DNA of 64,000 nt from Clavibacter sp. (GCA_003569145.1 BGOH01000008.1:31110-95109), one strand, 5' to 3'; shown: positions 37,269-46,714, counted from the first letter of the stretch. Numbers and translations are program-made. The notes: generated by a model not told the origin, from the sequence alone.

Positions 37269-37865
37269 ATGGCGCCAAAAATAATCTTGGCATCAGCATC
37301 TCCTGCTAGATATAAATTATTACAAAGTGCTGGGATTACACCTGAAGTAATTGTAAGTGGAGTTGATGAAGAGAGCTCTGACTATCAAAACCTATCCCCT
37401 AAAGAACTAGTAATAGCCCTGGCAATAGTTAAAGCTCATACAGTGAGAGCAAAAATTAACTACCCTGCGCTAATTATTGGTTGTGACTCTACCTTTGAAT
37501 TCCAGGGACAGAGTTTAGGTAAACCAGGAAGTGCGGAAAATGCAGTTGCAAGAGCTAAACAATTACGAGGAAAATCTGGCCTACTTCACACTGGTCATTG
37601 CATCATTGACACTGAGAAAGAGATTGAAATTAGTGATGTGGTGAGTACAAAAGTTTTCTTTGCAGATATGAGCGATGCTGAAATTGATGGCTATGTAGCA
37701 ACTGGTGAACCTCTAAATGTTGCTGGGGGCTTTACACTAGATGGAAGAAGCTCACCTTTTATCTCAAGGATTGAGGGTGAAACATCTAATGTGATTGGCC
37801 TTTCCCTGCCATTATTGCGCAGCGCCATTAACAAATTAGGTTATCAATGGTTTGATTTGTCATGA
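37269..37865 (+). CDS. maf: Maf-family nucleotide pyrophosphatase
   Basis: 198 residues. The Maf signature ILASASPARYKLLQSAGI is at the N-terminus, the catalytic acidic residue lies in IIGCDSTFEF, with KPGSAENAVARAKQLRGKSGLLHTG and a late GGFTLDGRSSPFISRIEGETSNVIGLSLP region. Such enzymes hydrolyse non-canonical or m7GTP/pseudo-UTP type nucleotides. Its last bases overlap the next gene by four. Confidence 0.92.
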   Translation: MAPKIILASASPARYKLLQSAGITPEVIVSGVDEESSDYQNLSPKELVIALAIVKAHTVRAKINYPALIIGCDSTFEFQGQSLGKPGSAENAVARAKQLRGKSGLLHTGHCIIDTEKEIEISDVVSTKVFFADMSDAEIDGYVATGEPLNVAGGFTLDGRSSPFISRIEGETSNVIGLSLPLLRSAINKLGYQWFDLS

Positions 37866-38302
37866 CTTTATATGCCGCATATGGATCAAATCTTGATCCT
37901 AGGCAGATGCTTCTCAGAGCCCCTTATTCACCGCACCGCGGAACTGGGTGGCTACGCGGTTGGCGCTTAACTTTTGGCGGGGAGGAAATTGGCTGGGAGG
38001 GAGCAGTTGCAACTCTTGCAGAAGATGCTGGCCATAGCGTTTTTGTCTCTATCTATGATCTAACTGCAACAGATGAAGCAGCCCTTGATCAATGGGAGGG
38101 TGTGACTACCGATTTATATCGAAAAATTAGAGTGCGAGTAGAAACTCTAGATGGTTCTCCGCTCTGTTATATCTATGTACTTAATTCTTTTGAAGGCGGA
38201 ATGCCATCAGCTCGTTATCTAGAAATTATGGTTAACGCTGCGCGCGAAGCAGGAGCTCCAGAGGATTACATAAAAGATTTAAGTAATCGAAGTACTCGGT
38301 AG
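37862..38302 (+). CDS. Gamma-glutamylcyclotransferase (GGCT)-like protein
   Basis: 146 residues. The family start LYAAYGSNLDPRQM is clear, with the Glu/Asp of ALDQWEGVTTDLYRKIRV as the catalytic region. It may act on gamma-glutamyl amines, but many GGCT-fold proteins have other roles. Overlaps maf by four bases and precedes a phosphosugar mutase. Confidence 0.82.
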   Translation: MTLYAAYGSNLDPRQMLLRAPYSPHRGTGWLRGWRLTFGGEEIGWEGAVATLAEDAGHSVFVSIYDLTATDEAALDQWEGVTTDLYRKIRVRVETLDGSPLCYIYVLNSFEGGMPSARYLEIMVNAAREAGAPEDYIKDLSNRSTR

Positions 38303-38314
38303 TAAGTTGGCCCT

Positions 38315-39940
38315 ATGGATCAATCTCTAATAGCGCAAGTTCAGCAGTGGATAAGCCAAGATCCTGACCCAAAGACAAGAGCAGAACTTGAAAGACTCCT
38401 TGCAGATAAAAATGAAGCTGAGCTGCGCTCCTGCTTCTCTGGTTTTCTAGAATTTGGAACAGCAGGCTTGCGTGGCAGATTAGGGCCAGGGCCATCAAGA
38501 ATGAATCGAGCAGTGGTAACAAAAACTGCAGCAGGCCTTGTTTCTTACATGCGCAAACACAATCTCACATCTGTTGTCATTGGACGAGATGCTAGATATG
38601 GATCAAAAGACTTTGCGCAAGATTCAGCTGAGATCATGCAAGGCGCTGGTATGAAGGTCTATTTATTGCCAAGAGCTCTGCCAACTCCAGTGCTTGCCTA
38701 TGCTGTTAGAGAGTTAAAGTGTGACGTTGGAATTATGGTCACTGCAAGTCATAACCCACCAGAAGATAATGGCTATAAGGTCTATTTAGGCGGAATAGTT
38801 GATCAGATTCGCTATGAAGGATCACAGATTATCTCTCCTGCCGATACGCAGATTTCAGAATACATCTCTCAAGTTCCCGATCTAAACACGTTAAAACGAA
38901 GTAGCGGAGCAGAAGTTTTAGATAACACAATAGTTGATTCCTATATCAAGGCCACAGCAAAGCTTGCCACCTCAAATAGTGATCTCAAGGTGGTCTATTC
39001 CGCTATGCATGGCGTTGGCACAAAGACTTTAGAGCAGGTATTTGCAGCAGCAAATTTCGCTCCCCCAATATTGGTTACGGAGCAGGCAGAACCAGATCCA
39101 GATTTTCCAACAGTTAAATTTCCAAATCCTGAAGAGCCAGGAGCTATTGATCTCTCTATTAAGAAAGCAATGCAAGTATCGGCAGATCTAGTTATTGCCA
39201 ATGATCCTGATGCTGATCGTTGCGCCGTTGCAATTGCAGATAAAGGTGGAACCTGGAGAATGCTTAGAGGAGATGAAGTCGGAGCCATTCTTGGTGAATA
39301 TTTAGCCAGAGCTGCTAAAGATAAAAACGCCACTCTTGCTAACTCAATTGTCTCATCTTCAATCTTAAGCAAAATTGCTAAGGCCTACCAACTGCCTTTT
39401 GCTGAAACACTCACCGGATTTAAGTGGATTGCAAAAATAGAGAACCTGCACTTTGGTTATGAGGAGGCACTTGGTTATGCAGTTGATTCAAATTCAGTAA
39501 ATGATAAGGATGGAATCAGCGCAGCCCTAATGATTGTTCAAATAGCAACAGATCTAAAGCGTGAATCTAGAACGCTAAATGACTTCCTTGATGAAATCTG
39601 GAGCAAGTATGGCTATCACGGCACCAAACAGATTTCAGTAAGAGTGAATAGCGTTGAACAAATCACCACAATTCTCGGAAGGTTTAGAAACAACACTCCG
39701 CAGTCAATTGCTGGATTTCGCGTGATTGGCTTTGATGATTTAGAGAAGCCACTAAGTGACCTGCCACCAACAAATGGCGTGCGAATATTTCTTGAGCCAA
39801 ACATTCGAATTATCGTAAGACCTAGTGGAACTGAGCCAAAGATTAAGTGTTACATAGAGGTAGTTAGCGATAATCAGGAAAAGGCCGAGGAGATCATCAA
39901 AGGGCTGGATTTGGAGCTACGTACCCTTCTTGCTTCATAA
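38315..39940 (+). CDS. Phosphohexomutase-superfamily enzyme in deo context
   Basis: 541 residues of the alpha-D-phosphohexomutase superfamily in the long form (like mycobacterial PmmB). The phosphoserine loop is MVTASHNPPEDNGYKVY, the metal loop NDPDADRCAV, and the C-terminal phosphate loop IVRPSGTEPKIKCYIEV. Annotations vary between phosphomannomutase and phosphopentomutase. Being directly upstream of deoC, with deoA and cdd convergent, it may convert deoxyribose/ribose 1-phosphate to the 5-phosphate, taking the place of DeoB, which was not seen. Confidence 0.85.
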   Translation: MDQSLIAQVQQWISQDPDPKTRAELERLLADKNEAELRSCFSGFLEFGTAGLRGRLGPGPSRMNRAVVTKTAAGLVSYMRKHNLTSVVIGRDARYGSKDFAQDSAEIMQGAGMKVYLLPRALPTPVLAYAVRELKCDVGIMVTASHNPPEDNGYKVYLGGIVDQIRYEGSQIISPADTQISEYISQVPDLNTLKRSSGAEVLDNTIVDSYIKATAKLATSNSDLKVVYSAMHGVGTKTLEQVFAAANFAPPILVTEQAEPDPDFPTVKFPNPEEPGAIDLSIKKAMQVSADLVIANDPDADRCAVAIADKGGTWRMLRGDEVGAILGEYLARAAKDKNATLANSIVSSSILSKIAKAYQLPFAETLTGFKWIAKIENLHFGYEEALGYAVDSNSVNDKDGISAALMIVQIATDLKRESRTLNDFLDEIWSKYGYHGTKQISVRVNSVEQITTILGRFRNNTPQSIAGFRVIGFDDLEKPLSDLPPTNGVRIFLEPNIRIIVRPSGTEPKIKCYIEVVSDNQEKAEEIIKGLDLELRTLLAS

Positions 39941-39958
39941 CTTGTAGACTCACTACTT

Positions 39959-40906
39959 ATGTCAGCGCTAAATCTGATTGATGGTTCTGAGACTTCGCTG
40001 CGAAGATTTCTACAAACCCTTCCCGGCGTAGATCAAATCGGCGCTCAAGAGCGCGCTGCAATGCTTGGAACTAGAAGCATTAAAACCACCAGCAAAAAAT
40101 GGGCCATCGATATGGCAATTAGCATGATTGATTTAACAACTCTTGAAGGCGCAGATACTGCTGGCAAAATCAGATCACTTTGCTCGAAAGCTCTCCGCCC
40201 AGATCCACAAGATGCTTCGATTCCGCATGTAGGAGCGGTCTGCGTCTATAACGACATGGTTGGAATTGCTAGAAAACATCTAGATTCAATTGGCGGTCAA
40301 AGTATTCCAGTAGCTGCAGTAGCAACCGCCTTTCCATCAGGTAGAGCTTCAAGAAAAGTTAAGCTGCAAGACACTAAAGATGCTATTTCACTTGGCGCAA
40401 CTGAGATCGATATGGTCATTGATCGCGGAGCATTTCTCTCTGGCCAACTTGGTGAAGTATTTGATGAAATCAGAGCTATTAAAGAAATCTGTTCAGATAA
40501 AGCACACTTAAAAGTAATTCTTGAAACAGGTGAACTAGTCACTCTAGATAACGTTCGCAAAGCTTCTTACTTGGCAATGCTTGCAGGTGCAGATTTTATT
40601 AAAACCTCAACTGGGAAAGTTACGCCAGCTGCTACCGCTCCAGTAGTTCTAGTGATGCTTGAGGCGGTAAGAGACTTCTTTGAGCTAAGTCAGATCAGAA
40701 TTGGCGTTAAACCAGCTGGTGGAATAAGGACAACTAAGGATGCCATCAAGCAGTTAGTGCTTGTTAAAGAAATTGCAGGAGCGGAGTGGCTAAACCCAGA
40801 GCTATTTCGAATTGGAGCAAGCGCGCTATTAAATGATTTACTTATGCAACGCATGAAATTAAGTACAGGCAGATATTCGAGCGCAAATTATGTTACGGTG
40901 GATTAA
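39959..40906 (+). CDS. deoC: Deoxyribose-phosphate aldolase
   Basis: Cleaves 2-deoxyribose 5-phosphate to glyceraldehyde 3-phosphate and acetaldehyde. 315 residues, longer than the E. coli enzyme but usual for the actinobacterial form. Catalytic Schiff-base Lys in FIKTSTGK, the second Lys in GVKPAGGIR, and the dyad Asp region EIDMVIDRGAF. Followed by two ALDH genes that can remove the acetaldehyde, and by deoA/cdd on the opposite strand. Confidence 0.95.
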   Translation: MSALNLIDGSETSLRRFLQTLPGVDQIGAQERAAMLGTRSIKTTSKKWAIDMAISMIDLTTLEGADTAGKIRSLCSKALRPDPQDASIPHVGAVCVYNDMVGIARKHLDSIGGQSIPVAAVATAFPSGRASRKVKLQDTKDAISLGATEIDMVIDRGAFLSGQLGEVFDEIRAIKEICSDKAHLKVILETGELVTLDNVRKASYLAMLAGADFIKTSTGKVTPAATAPVVLVMLEAVRDFFELSQIRIGVKPAGGIRTTKDAIKQLVLVKEIAGAEWLNPELFRIGASALLNDLLMQRMKLSTGRYSSANYVTVD

Positions 40907-40908
40907 TA

Positions 40909-42351
40909 ATGAGTGACTTTGAATACGCCCCTGCCCCAGAATCTAAGGCGATAGCCAATATCAAAAAGGATTATGGGCTATTTATAAACGGTAAATTCGT
41001 TGCCTCTCATAACAAGAAGCGCTTTGAAACGATAAATCCTGCTAATGAAGAGGTATTGGCCAAGATTTCACTTGCCGATGAAGTAGATATTGATAAGGCG
41101 GTTAAGGCTGCAAGATCTGCCTATGTAAAAGTTTGGTCGAAGCTGAGCGGCAAAGAGCGAGCAAAATATCTCTTTCGCATCGCTCGTCTACTACAAGAGA
41201 GATCTCGAGAATTTGCTGTAGTTGAAACCCTAGATAACGGAAAGCCGATTAGGGAAACTAGAGATATCGATATTCCACTCTCTGCCGCACACTTTTTCTA
41301 TCACGCTGGATGGGCAGATAAGTTGGAGTTTGCTGGCTTTGGAGATAAACCTAAAGCTCATGGAGTAGTAGCTCAGATAATTCCTTGGAACTTCCCACTT
41401 CTAATGCTCGCCTGGAAGATTGCGCCAGCACTAGCTACTGGAAATACAGTTGTGTTGAAGCCTGCCGAAACTACACCACTCACCGCTCTGCTATTTGCTG
41501 AAGTATGCCAACAAGCAGATCTCCCACCTGGAGTCGTAAACATTATTACCGGAGATGGAAGCACAGGAGCTGCGTTAGTTAAGCATCCAGATATTGATAA
41601 GGTTGCATTTACTGGATCTACTGAAGTTGGCAAGCTAATTGCTAGATCTCTTGCCGTTAGTAATACCCCGGTCACTCTTGAACTTGGTGGAAAAGGCGCA
41701 AATATCGTCTTTGAAGATGCGCCAATTGACCAAGCAGTTGAGGGAATCATCAATGGAATATTCTTTAATCAAGGACATGTTTGCTGCGCCGGATCTCGCC
41801 TTCTGCTTCAAGAGAATATCCATGATGAATTCTTAAATAAATTACAGAAGAGAATGTCCAAGATTCGCCTCGGTGATCCATTGGATAAGAACACAGATAT
41901 TGGAGCCATTAACTCAGCTGCACAACTAGCTAAAATCCATGAACTCTCATCTTCTGGACAAGCAGAAGGCGCTGATATCTGGTCTGCTCCTTGCCAGATT
42001 CCAAATAAAGGATTCTGGTTTGCTCCAACGATATTTACAGGAGTTACACAAGCGCATCGCATTGCTAGAGAAGAGATCTTTGGGCCAGTGCTATCTGTGC
42101 TTACTTTTAGAACTCCACAAGAGGCGATAGAGAAAGCCAACAACACTCCATTTGGGCTCTCAGCTGGAGTTTGGACTGATAAAGGTTCAAGAATTCTCTG
42201 GGCAGGAAATCACTTAAAGGCTGGAGTTATCTGGGCCAATACCTTTAATAAATTTGATCCAGCAAGCCCATTTGGTGGATATAAAGAATCTGGCTGGGGC
42301 CGCGAAGGTGGACGCCATGGACTTGGCGCATATCTCAAGGGAGCTAAGTGA
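40909..42351 (+). CDS. Aldehyde dehydrogenase, catalytic half of an ALDH16-like pair
   Basis: 480 residues, a complete ALDH: NAD-binding IIPWNFPLLMLAWK, FTGSTEVGK (about 234-242), catalytic Glu258 in LELGGKGAN, catalytic Cys292 in NQGHVCCAGSR, EEIFGPVLSV, and KESGWGREGG. NAD-dependent oxidation of acetaldehyde from DeoC is the likely role. It starts two bases after deoC and its stop overlaps the next ALDH-like start by one base. Catalytically competent by motif. Confidence 0.93.
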   Translation: MSDFEYAPAPESKAIANIKKDYGLFINGKFVASHNKKRFETINPANEEVLAKISLADEVDIDKAVKAARSAYVKVWSKLSGKERAKYLFRIARLLQERSREFAVVETLDNGKPIRETRDIDIPLSAAHFFYHAGWADKLEFAGFGDKPKAHGVVAQIIPWNFPLLMLAWKIAPALATGNTVVLKPAETTPLTALLFAEVCQQADLPPGVVNIITGDGSTGAALVKHPDIDKVAFTGSTEVGKLIARSLAVSNTPVTLELGGKGANIVFEDAPIDQAVEGIINGIFFNQGHVCCAGSRLLLQENIHDEFLNKLQKRMSKIRLGDPLDKNTDIGAINSAAQLAKIHELSSSGQAEGADIWSAPCQIPNKGFWFAPTIFTGVTQAHRIAREEIFGPVLSVLTFRTPQEAIEKANNTPFGLSAGVWTDKGSRILWAGNHLKAGVIWANTFNKFDPASPFGGYKESGWGREGGRHGLGAYLKGAK

Positions 42352-43190
42352 TGAGTCTTGATATCAAGAAAACTTACAAATTATTTATTGCAGGCGCCTT
42401 TCCCCGAAGTGAATCAGGGCGTAGCTATGAGATTAGAGATAAAAAAGGAAACTTCATAGCAAATCCTGCTCAAGCATCAAGAAAAGATTTAAGGGATGCA
42501 GTTCTTGCAGCTAAGAATGCTCATTCATCTTGGTCCTCTGCAACTGCCTATAACAGAGGACAGATTCTCTATCGCATCGCTGAAATTATGGAGGGTCGAA
42601 GCGAACAATTTGTTGCAGAGATTATGGCAATGGAATCTGTTAGTAGTAAGCAAGCTCAATTGCAGGTAAGACAAGCCATTGATACCTGGGTCTGGTATGC
42701 CGGATGGAGCGATAAGATTTCAACAATTGCAGGAAGTACTAATCCTGTTGCAGGATCTTTCTTTAACTTCACAGTGGCAGAACCACTTGGCGTGGTTGGA
42801 ATTGTCGCCGAAGAAAAGTCTTCACTACTAGGTGTTGTATTAGGACTTGCTCCAGTACTGGCAGCTGGAAATTGCGCCGTCTTACTCGCAAGTCAGAAGC
42901 GCCCACTTTCTGCCATAACTCTTGCTGAATGCCTTGCAACATCTGATGTCCCGGCAGGGGTAGTAAATATCCTCACCGGTCTAAGTGATGAATTAACCCC
43001 GCATTTAGCCTCGCATATGGAGATAGATGGCCTTGATTTAAGCGGTGTTGATAGCAAAAGCGCTGCAGCTCTTCGCATTTCAAGTGTTGATAATTTAAAG
43101 AGAGTTCATAGTTTTTCAGCTGAAAAATCTCCTGAGCGGATTCTTTCCTTTATGGAATATAAGACGCTCTGGCATCCAATTGGTGTTTAG
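42351..43190 (+). CDS. Truncated ALDH-fold protein lacking the catalytic domain (second half of an ALDH16-like pair)
   Basis: About 279 residues from the ATG at 42351 (a GTG one codon earlier is possible). It shares the ALDH NAD-domain layout (FNFTVAEPLGVVGIVAEEKSSLLG, DVPAGVVNILTGLSDELTPHLA) but the sequence ends before the catalytic Cys, and the position of the usual NAD-binding FTGS is replaced by LDLSGVD. Human and bacterial ALDH16 carry such a non-catalytic second domain fused to an active ALDH. Here the two parts are separate, overlapping genes. Convergent with deoA with 4-base overlap. Confidence 0.8.
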   Translation: MSLDIKKTYKLFIAGAFPRSESGRSYEIRDKKGNFIANPAQASRKDLRDAVLAAKNAHSSWSSATAYNRGQILYRIAEIMEGRSEQFVAEIMAMESVSSKQAQLQVRQAIDTWVWYAGWSDKISTIAGSTNPVAGSFFNFTVAEPLGVVGIVAEEKSSLLGVVLGLAPVLAAGNCAVLLASQKRPLSAITLAECLATSDVPAGVVNILTGLSDELTPHLASHMEIDGLDLSGVDSKSAAALRISSVDNLKRVHSFSAEKSPERILSFMEYKTLWHPIGV

Positions 43191-44473
43191 AACTTAGTAA
43201 TTACAAGCGGCAATCTCGCTGCAACTTCACCCTTCTCAGAGATTCTAACTGCGCCTTCTAGCGCTTGCTTAGCTCGCTCAAATCTCTCGCTATCATCACT
43301 ATGAAGTGTGAATAGAGCAGATCCACTAATTATCTTCTCTCCTGGTTTGGCATGAATCTCAATTCCTGCACCTTTTTGAACTGCCTCCCCTTGTCGCGCT
43401 CTTCCAGCTCCCAGGCGCCATGCGCTAATTCCAACTTTAAGTGCATCCATTGAAGAGATAGTTCCGCTTTTCTCTGCAGTGATAACCAACTTCTCCTTCG
43501 CAGTGGGAAGCGCGGCATCAGGATCTCCACCTTGAGCTTTAACCATTTTTCTCCAGCGATCCATCGCGCTTCCATCTTTGAGAGCAACTTCAGGATCTTT
43601 GCCCCTTACCTTTGCAGCATCAAGCATCTCTCTTGCCAAAATTAAAGTTAACTCAACAACATCTGCTGGTCCGCCGCCTGAAAGAACTTCTATTGATTCA
43701 CGAACTTCAAGTGCGTTTCCGGCGGTGAGTCCAAGTGGCACATCCATTGCAGTAACAAGGGCTCTGGTATTTACTCCCGCTCTTTTTCCAAGTTCGACCA
43801 TAACACTTGCTAGCTCCTTAGCTTTTTCTGGATCTGACATAAATGCTCCAGATCCAGTTTTAACATCTAGAACTAGGGCGCCAGTTCCTTCAGCAATCTT
43901 CTTACTCATAATTGATGAAGCAATAAGTGGAATAGCTGGCACTGTTCCAGTGACATCTCGCAGCGCATAAAGCTTCTTATCGGCCGGTGCTAAACCTGCA
44001 CCAGCAGCGCAAATTACCGCCCCCACATCTTGTAATACTTTGAGCATCTGATCATTACTTAGAGATGCTTGCCAGCCTGGAATTGATTCCATTTTATCGA
44101 GCGTTCCGCCAGTATGGCCAAGACCTCTACCTGATAGTTGTGGAACAGCAGCACCACAAGCAGCAACTAGTGGCGCAAGTGGAAGTGTAATTTTATCTCC
44201 AACGCCACCTGTTGAATGCTTATCAACCGTTGGAATTCCAAGACTGGACCAATTCATTCTCTCGCCGCTATTGATCATTGCATCAGTCCAGCGCGAAATT
44301 TCTCGCATATTCATTCCATTTAATAAAATCGCCATCAATAAGGCTGAGACTTGTTCATCTGCTACCACTCCGCGGGTATAGGCATCAACAATCCAGTCAA
44401 TCTGCAGATCGCTTAACTCGTTTCGATCACGCTTTGCTGAAATAATCTCAATAGCATCAAAGGCTTCACTCAT
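43187..44473 (-). CDS. deoA: Thymidine phosphorylase
   Basis: Phosphorolysis of thymidine/deoxyuridine to base and deoxyribose 1-phosphate. 428 residues, standard for NP-II family. The signature SGRGLGHTGGTLDKMESIPG and the phosphate-binding KHSTGGVGDK are intact, as is LDVKTGSGAFM. Minus-strand operon with cdd, aldolase and mtnA. The product feeds the phosphosugar mutase and deoC at 38-41 kb. Confidence 0.95.
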   Translation of the reverse strand: MSEAFDAIEIISAKRDRNELSDLQIDWIVDAYTRGVVADEQVSALLMAILLNGMNMREISRWTDAMINSGERMNWSSLGIPTVDKHSTGGVGDKITLPLAPLVAACGAAVPQLSGRGLGHTGGTLDKMESIPGWQASLSNDQMLKVLQDVGAVICAAGAGLAPADKKLYALRDVTGTVPAIPLIASSIMSKKIAEGTGALVLDVKTGSGAFMSDPEKAKELASVMVELGKRAGVNTRALVTAMDVPLGLTAGNALEVRESIEVLSGGGPADVVELTLILAREMLDAAKVRGKDPEVALKDGSAMDRWRKMVKAQGGDPDAALPTAKEKLVITAEKSGTISSMDALKVGISAWRLGAGRARQGEAVQKGAGIEIHAKPGEKIISGSALFTLHSDDSERFERAKQALEGAVRISEKGEVAARLPLVITKF

Positions 44474-44477
44474 TATT

Positions 44478-44873
44478 TTAATTCTTCTTTTCTAAATCAT
44501 CAGGGCCAAAACCCCAAGGAAGAATCACCGACATGTTTTGCGGTCCGGATGGCGTTAAGAGTTGAAGTTCATTTCCACCATGCTCAAATAAAAGTTGGCG
44601 ACAGCGACCACATGGCGAGAGAAGTTCTCCCTTGCCATCTACACAGACCACAGCAATCAGTTTTCCGCCGCCGCTCATCAGCAAATTGGAGATCATGGAA
44701 CATTCAGAGCAGAGCGTTAAGCCATAGCTAGCATTTTCTATATTGCAGCCGCTAACAATTCGCCCATCACTAACTAAGCCGGCCGCTCCAACAGGGAAAT
44801 TTGAATATGGGGCATAAGCCTTCTTTGAAGCGCTAATTGCCTCTCTTCTTAATAGCTCCCAATCAATTTTCAT
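44478..44873 (-). CDS. cdd: Cytidine deaminase
   Basis: 131-residue zinc enzyme deaminating (deoxy)cytidine to (deoxy)uridine. CNIENASYGLTLCSE provides the catalytic Glu and, with PCGRCRQLL, the zinc cysteines (the small homotetramer pattern). SD GGAG before the ATG. Lies four bases before deoA, consistent with the cdd-deoA pair of mycobacteria (Rv3315c-Rv3314c). Confidence 0.95.
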   Translation of the reverse strand: MKIDWELLRREAISASKKAYAPYSNFPVGAAGLVSDGRIVSGCNIENASYGLTLCSECSMISNLLMSGGGKLIAVVCVDGKGELLSPCGRCRQLLFEHGGNELQLLTPSGPQNMSVILPWGFGPDDLEKKN

Positions 44874-44888
44874 ATCTGCATCTCCTAC

Positions 44889-45539
44889 TCATAGCCCCTG
44901 CTGCTCAAGGTACTGCTCAAATTCTTGCGGGACTAACCTTGGCTTAACTTTCAATAAGGCGCTACGAATTGTCATTTCAGCAGCCTCTTCAAGGTTTAAG
45001 GCTCGCGAGTAAGCAAGGCGAGGATTATCGGCAACCACTACACAGCCATGGTTTTCAAGAATGACAACGTTGCAATCTTTAAGGGCAGTTGCAGTTGCCT
45101 CTGCCACCTCTTGAGTCCCAGGCGCAATCCAGGGAATGCGGATAATTTTTCGCAGGTAATATAAATGATCAGTAGTCACAAGCTGGATATCCTCACCAAT
45201 TGCTGCTGCAAAGATACTTGCTTGAGGATGCAAATGAATACAGGTATTGATGTCCTTTCTAGTTCGATAGCTCTCTAGATGTACGCGGTACTCAGATGAG
45301 GGCTTTGCTGATCCCTTAGCAATATTTCCGTCAAGATCCATTTGAGCAAAGCTGCTTTGATCTAATTGATCAAGTTCACTACCAGTTTTTGTAATTAAAA
45401 ATTCTTTGCCACCTTTTAATAACATGGAGAGATTACCTCCAGAGCCCACAACTAATCCCCTATCAACTACTGCTTTTCCAATTTTGATAAGAGAAGCAAT
45501 TTCGCTCTCTGAATTAAGTGAATTTATCTCTGAGACCAT
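44889..45539 (-). CDS. Class II aldolase/adducin-fold protein, candidate DHAP-shunt aldolase
   Basis: 216 residues. Family motifs: VGSGGNLSML at the N-terminus, KPSSEYRVHLESY (catalytic Glu region), zinc His pair CIHLHPQA, and ILENHGCVVV with the third His. The fold covers fuculose-phosphate aldolase, MtnB dehydratase and the 5-(methylthio)ribulose/5-deoxyribulose 1-phosphate aldolases. Directly after mtnA with no MtnC, MtnD or MtnX gene in the window, which favours the aldolase role making DHAP plus a two-carbon aldehyde. A strong SD (GGAGG) precedes the ATG. Activity is inferred. Confidence 0.8.
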   Translation of the reverse strand: MVSEINSLNSESEIASLIKIGKAVVDRGLVVGSGGNLSMLLKGGKEFLITKTGSELDQLDQSSFAQMDLDGNIAKGSAKPSSEYRVHLESYRTRKDINTCIHLHPQASIFAAAIGEDIQLVTTDHLYYLRKIIRIPWIAPGTQEVAEATATALKDCNVVILENHGCVVVADNPRLAYSRALNLEEAAEMTIRSALLKVKPRLVPQEFEQYLEQQGL

Positions 45540-45585
45540 CGTTATCCTCCGGCCTTTATCTCAAAGCCATAATGACATGGTGCGT

Positions 45586-46596
45586 TCATAATTTATCCCC
45601 AGCTACGAGGTTATAAACGCATTTTTCAGTAACTATTGCAGTGATATATCTAGCTAAAGTCACATCAAATGCGGGGTTATAACTCTTTGCCCCAAGTGGT
45701 GCGACAGCTTTTCCAGCAAAGTGGGTTACCTCGCTATCTGCCCTAAATTCAATCTCTATCTCAGCTCCACTAGCAAGTGATCTATCAATTGTGGATTCTG
45801 GAGCAACTACTAGAAATGGAATGCCACGCTCTTTAGCAGCAACTGCTACTCCAAGTGATCCAATTTTATTTGCGCTATCGCCATTTCTTGCGATGCGATC
45901 TGCTCCAATTAATACTGCATCGATAAGTCCTGAGAATAGAGCGCTCGCTGCCGCTCCATCTGGAAGGATTCGATAATTAATCCCAGCCTCACTTAACTCC
46001 CAAGCCGTTAAGCGAGAGCCTTGAAGCAGGGGGCGAGTTTCGTCAGCAAATACTTCCTCGATAAATCCCTGCTCACTTAGCTCTCGAATTACTCCAAGAG
46101 CTGTCCCCCAATCACTTGTTGCAAGTGATCCAGTATTGCAATGGGTAAGGATCCTTAGTTTTCTCGTTCCACACTTTTCTAATAGATAGGCAGCGCCAAG
46201 TTTTCCCATAGCGCGATTTGCAAGGCCATCAGCGCGGCTAATAGCTAGAGCGGATTTCAAAACAGCGGAAGGGCCGTTCACTAATTCCGGAGTTACTTGA
46301 TCAACTCCCCATGCAAGATTGACCGCGGTAGGGCGAGCAGCTCTTAAGGCAGCAATTGCGCTATCTCTCTGCTCTTGGCTCCAGCTTTCTTGCTGGCTGC
46401 GAAGGGCGATTAGAGCCACTCCCAGCGCTCCGGCAACTCCCAGGGCTGGGGCGCCACGAACAGCCAGAGTTTGGATTGCTTCAACTAATTCTTCGTGAGT
46501 TTTTATTGTGAGGATTTTCCTCTCATGGGGAAGCAGGCGCTGATCTATCAGAGTTATCGCTCCATCGCCCTGCTCGAGAAAATCGATAGTTCTCAC
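45586..46596 (-). CDS. mtnA: S-methyl-5-thioribose-1-phosphate isomerase
   Basis: 336 residues of the eIF2B-like sugar-phosphate isomerase fold. Catalytic Cys in HCNTGSLATSDWG and catalytic Asp in IGADRIARNGDSANKIGS are both present, with RGAPALGVAGALG. Converts methylthioribose 1-phosphate, and in related systems 5-deoxyribose 1-phosphate, to the ribulose form. GTG start at 46596. Heads the minus-strand operon mtnA-aldolase-cdd-deoA. Confidence 0.93.
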   Translation of the reverse strand: MRTIDFLEQGDGAITLIDQRLLPHERKILTIKTHEELVEAIQTLAVRGAPALGVAGALGVALIALRSQQESWSQEQRDSAIAALRAARPTAVNLAWGVDQVTPELVNGPSAVLKSALAISRADGLANRAMGKLGAAYLLEKCGTRKLRILTHCNTGSLATSDWGTALGVIRELSEQGFIEEVFADETRPLLQGSRLTAWELSEAGINYRILPDGAAASALFSGLIDAVLIGADRIARNGDSANKIGSLGVAVAAKERGIPFLVVAPESTIDRSLASGAEIEIEFRADSEVTHFAGKAVAPLGAKSYNPAFDVTLARYITAIVTEKCVYNLVAGDKL

Positions 46597-46646
46597 CCAA
46601 GCAGTCTAAAGCCAGAGTTGATACTTGGGAACCAGAGTTATAGTCA

Positions 46647-46714
46647 AAGGTGAAAATAGGTAACGAAAATGTGATGGAACACGGGGTTATTGGTATCGGC
46701 CAGCATTTCACCTT
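46647..46714. repeat. Inverted repeat in the mtnA/bmp intergenic region
   Basis: AAGGTGAAA at 46647-46655 and TTTCACCTT at 46706-46714 are perfect reverse complements, about 50 bases apart. Both arms have a CCAGA(G/A)TT motif on their 5' side in the same orientation. It lies in the 257-base divergent region between mtnA and the nucleoside-binding protein gene and could be a paired regulator site. No other coding feature here. Confidence 0.4.
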
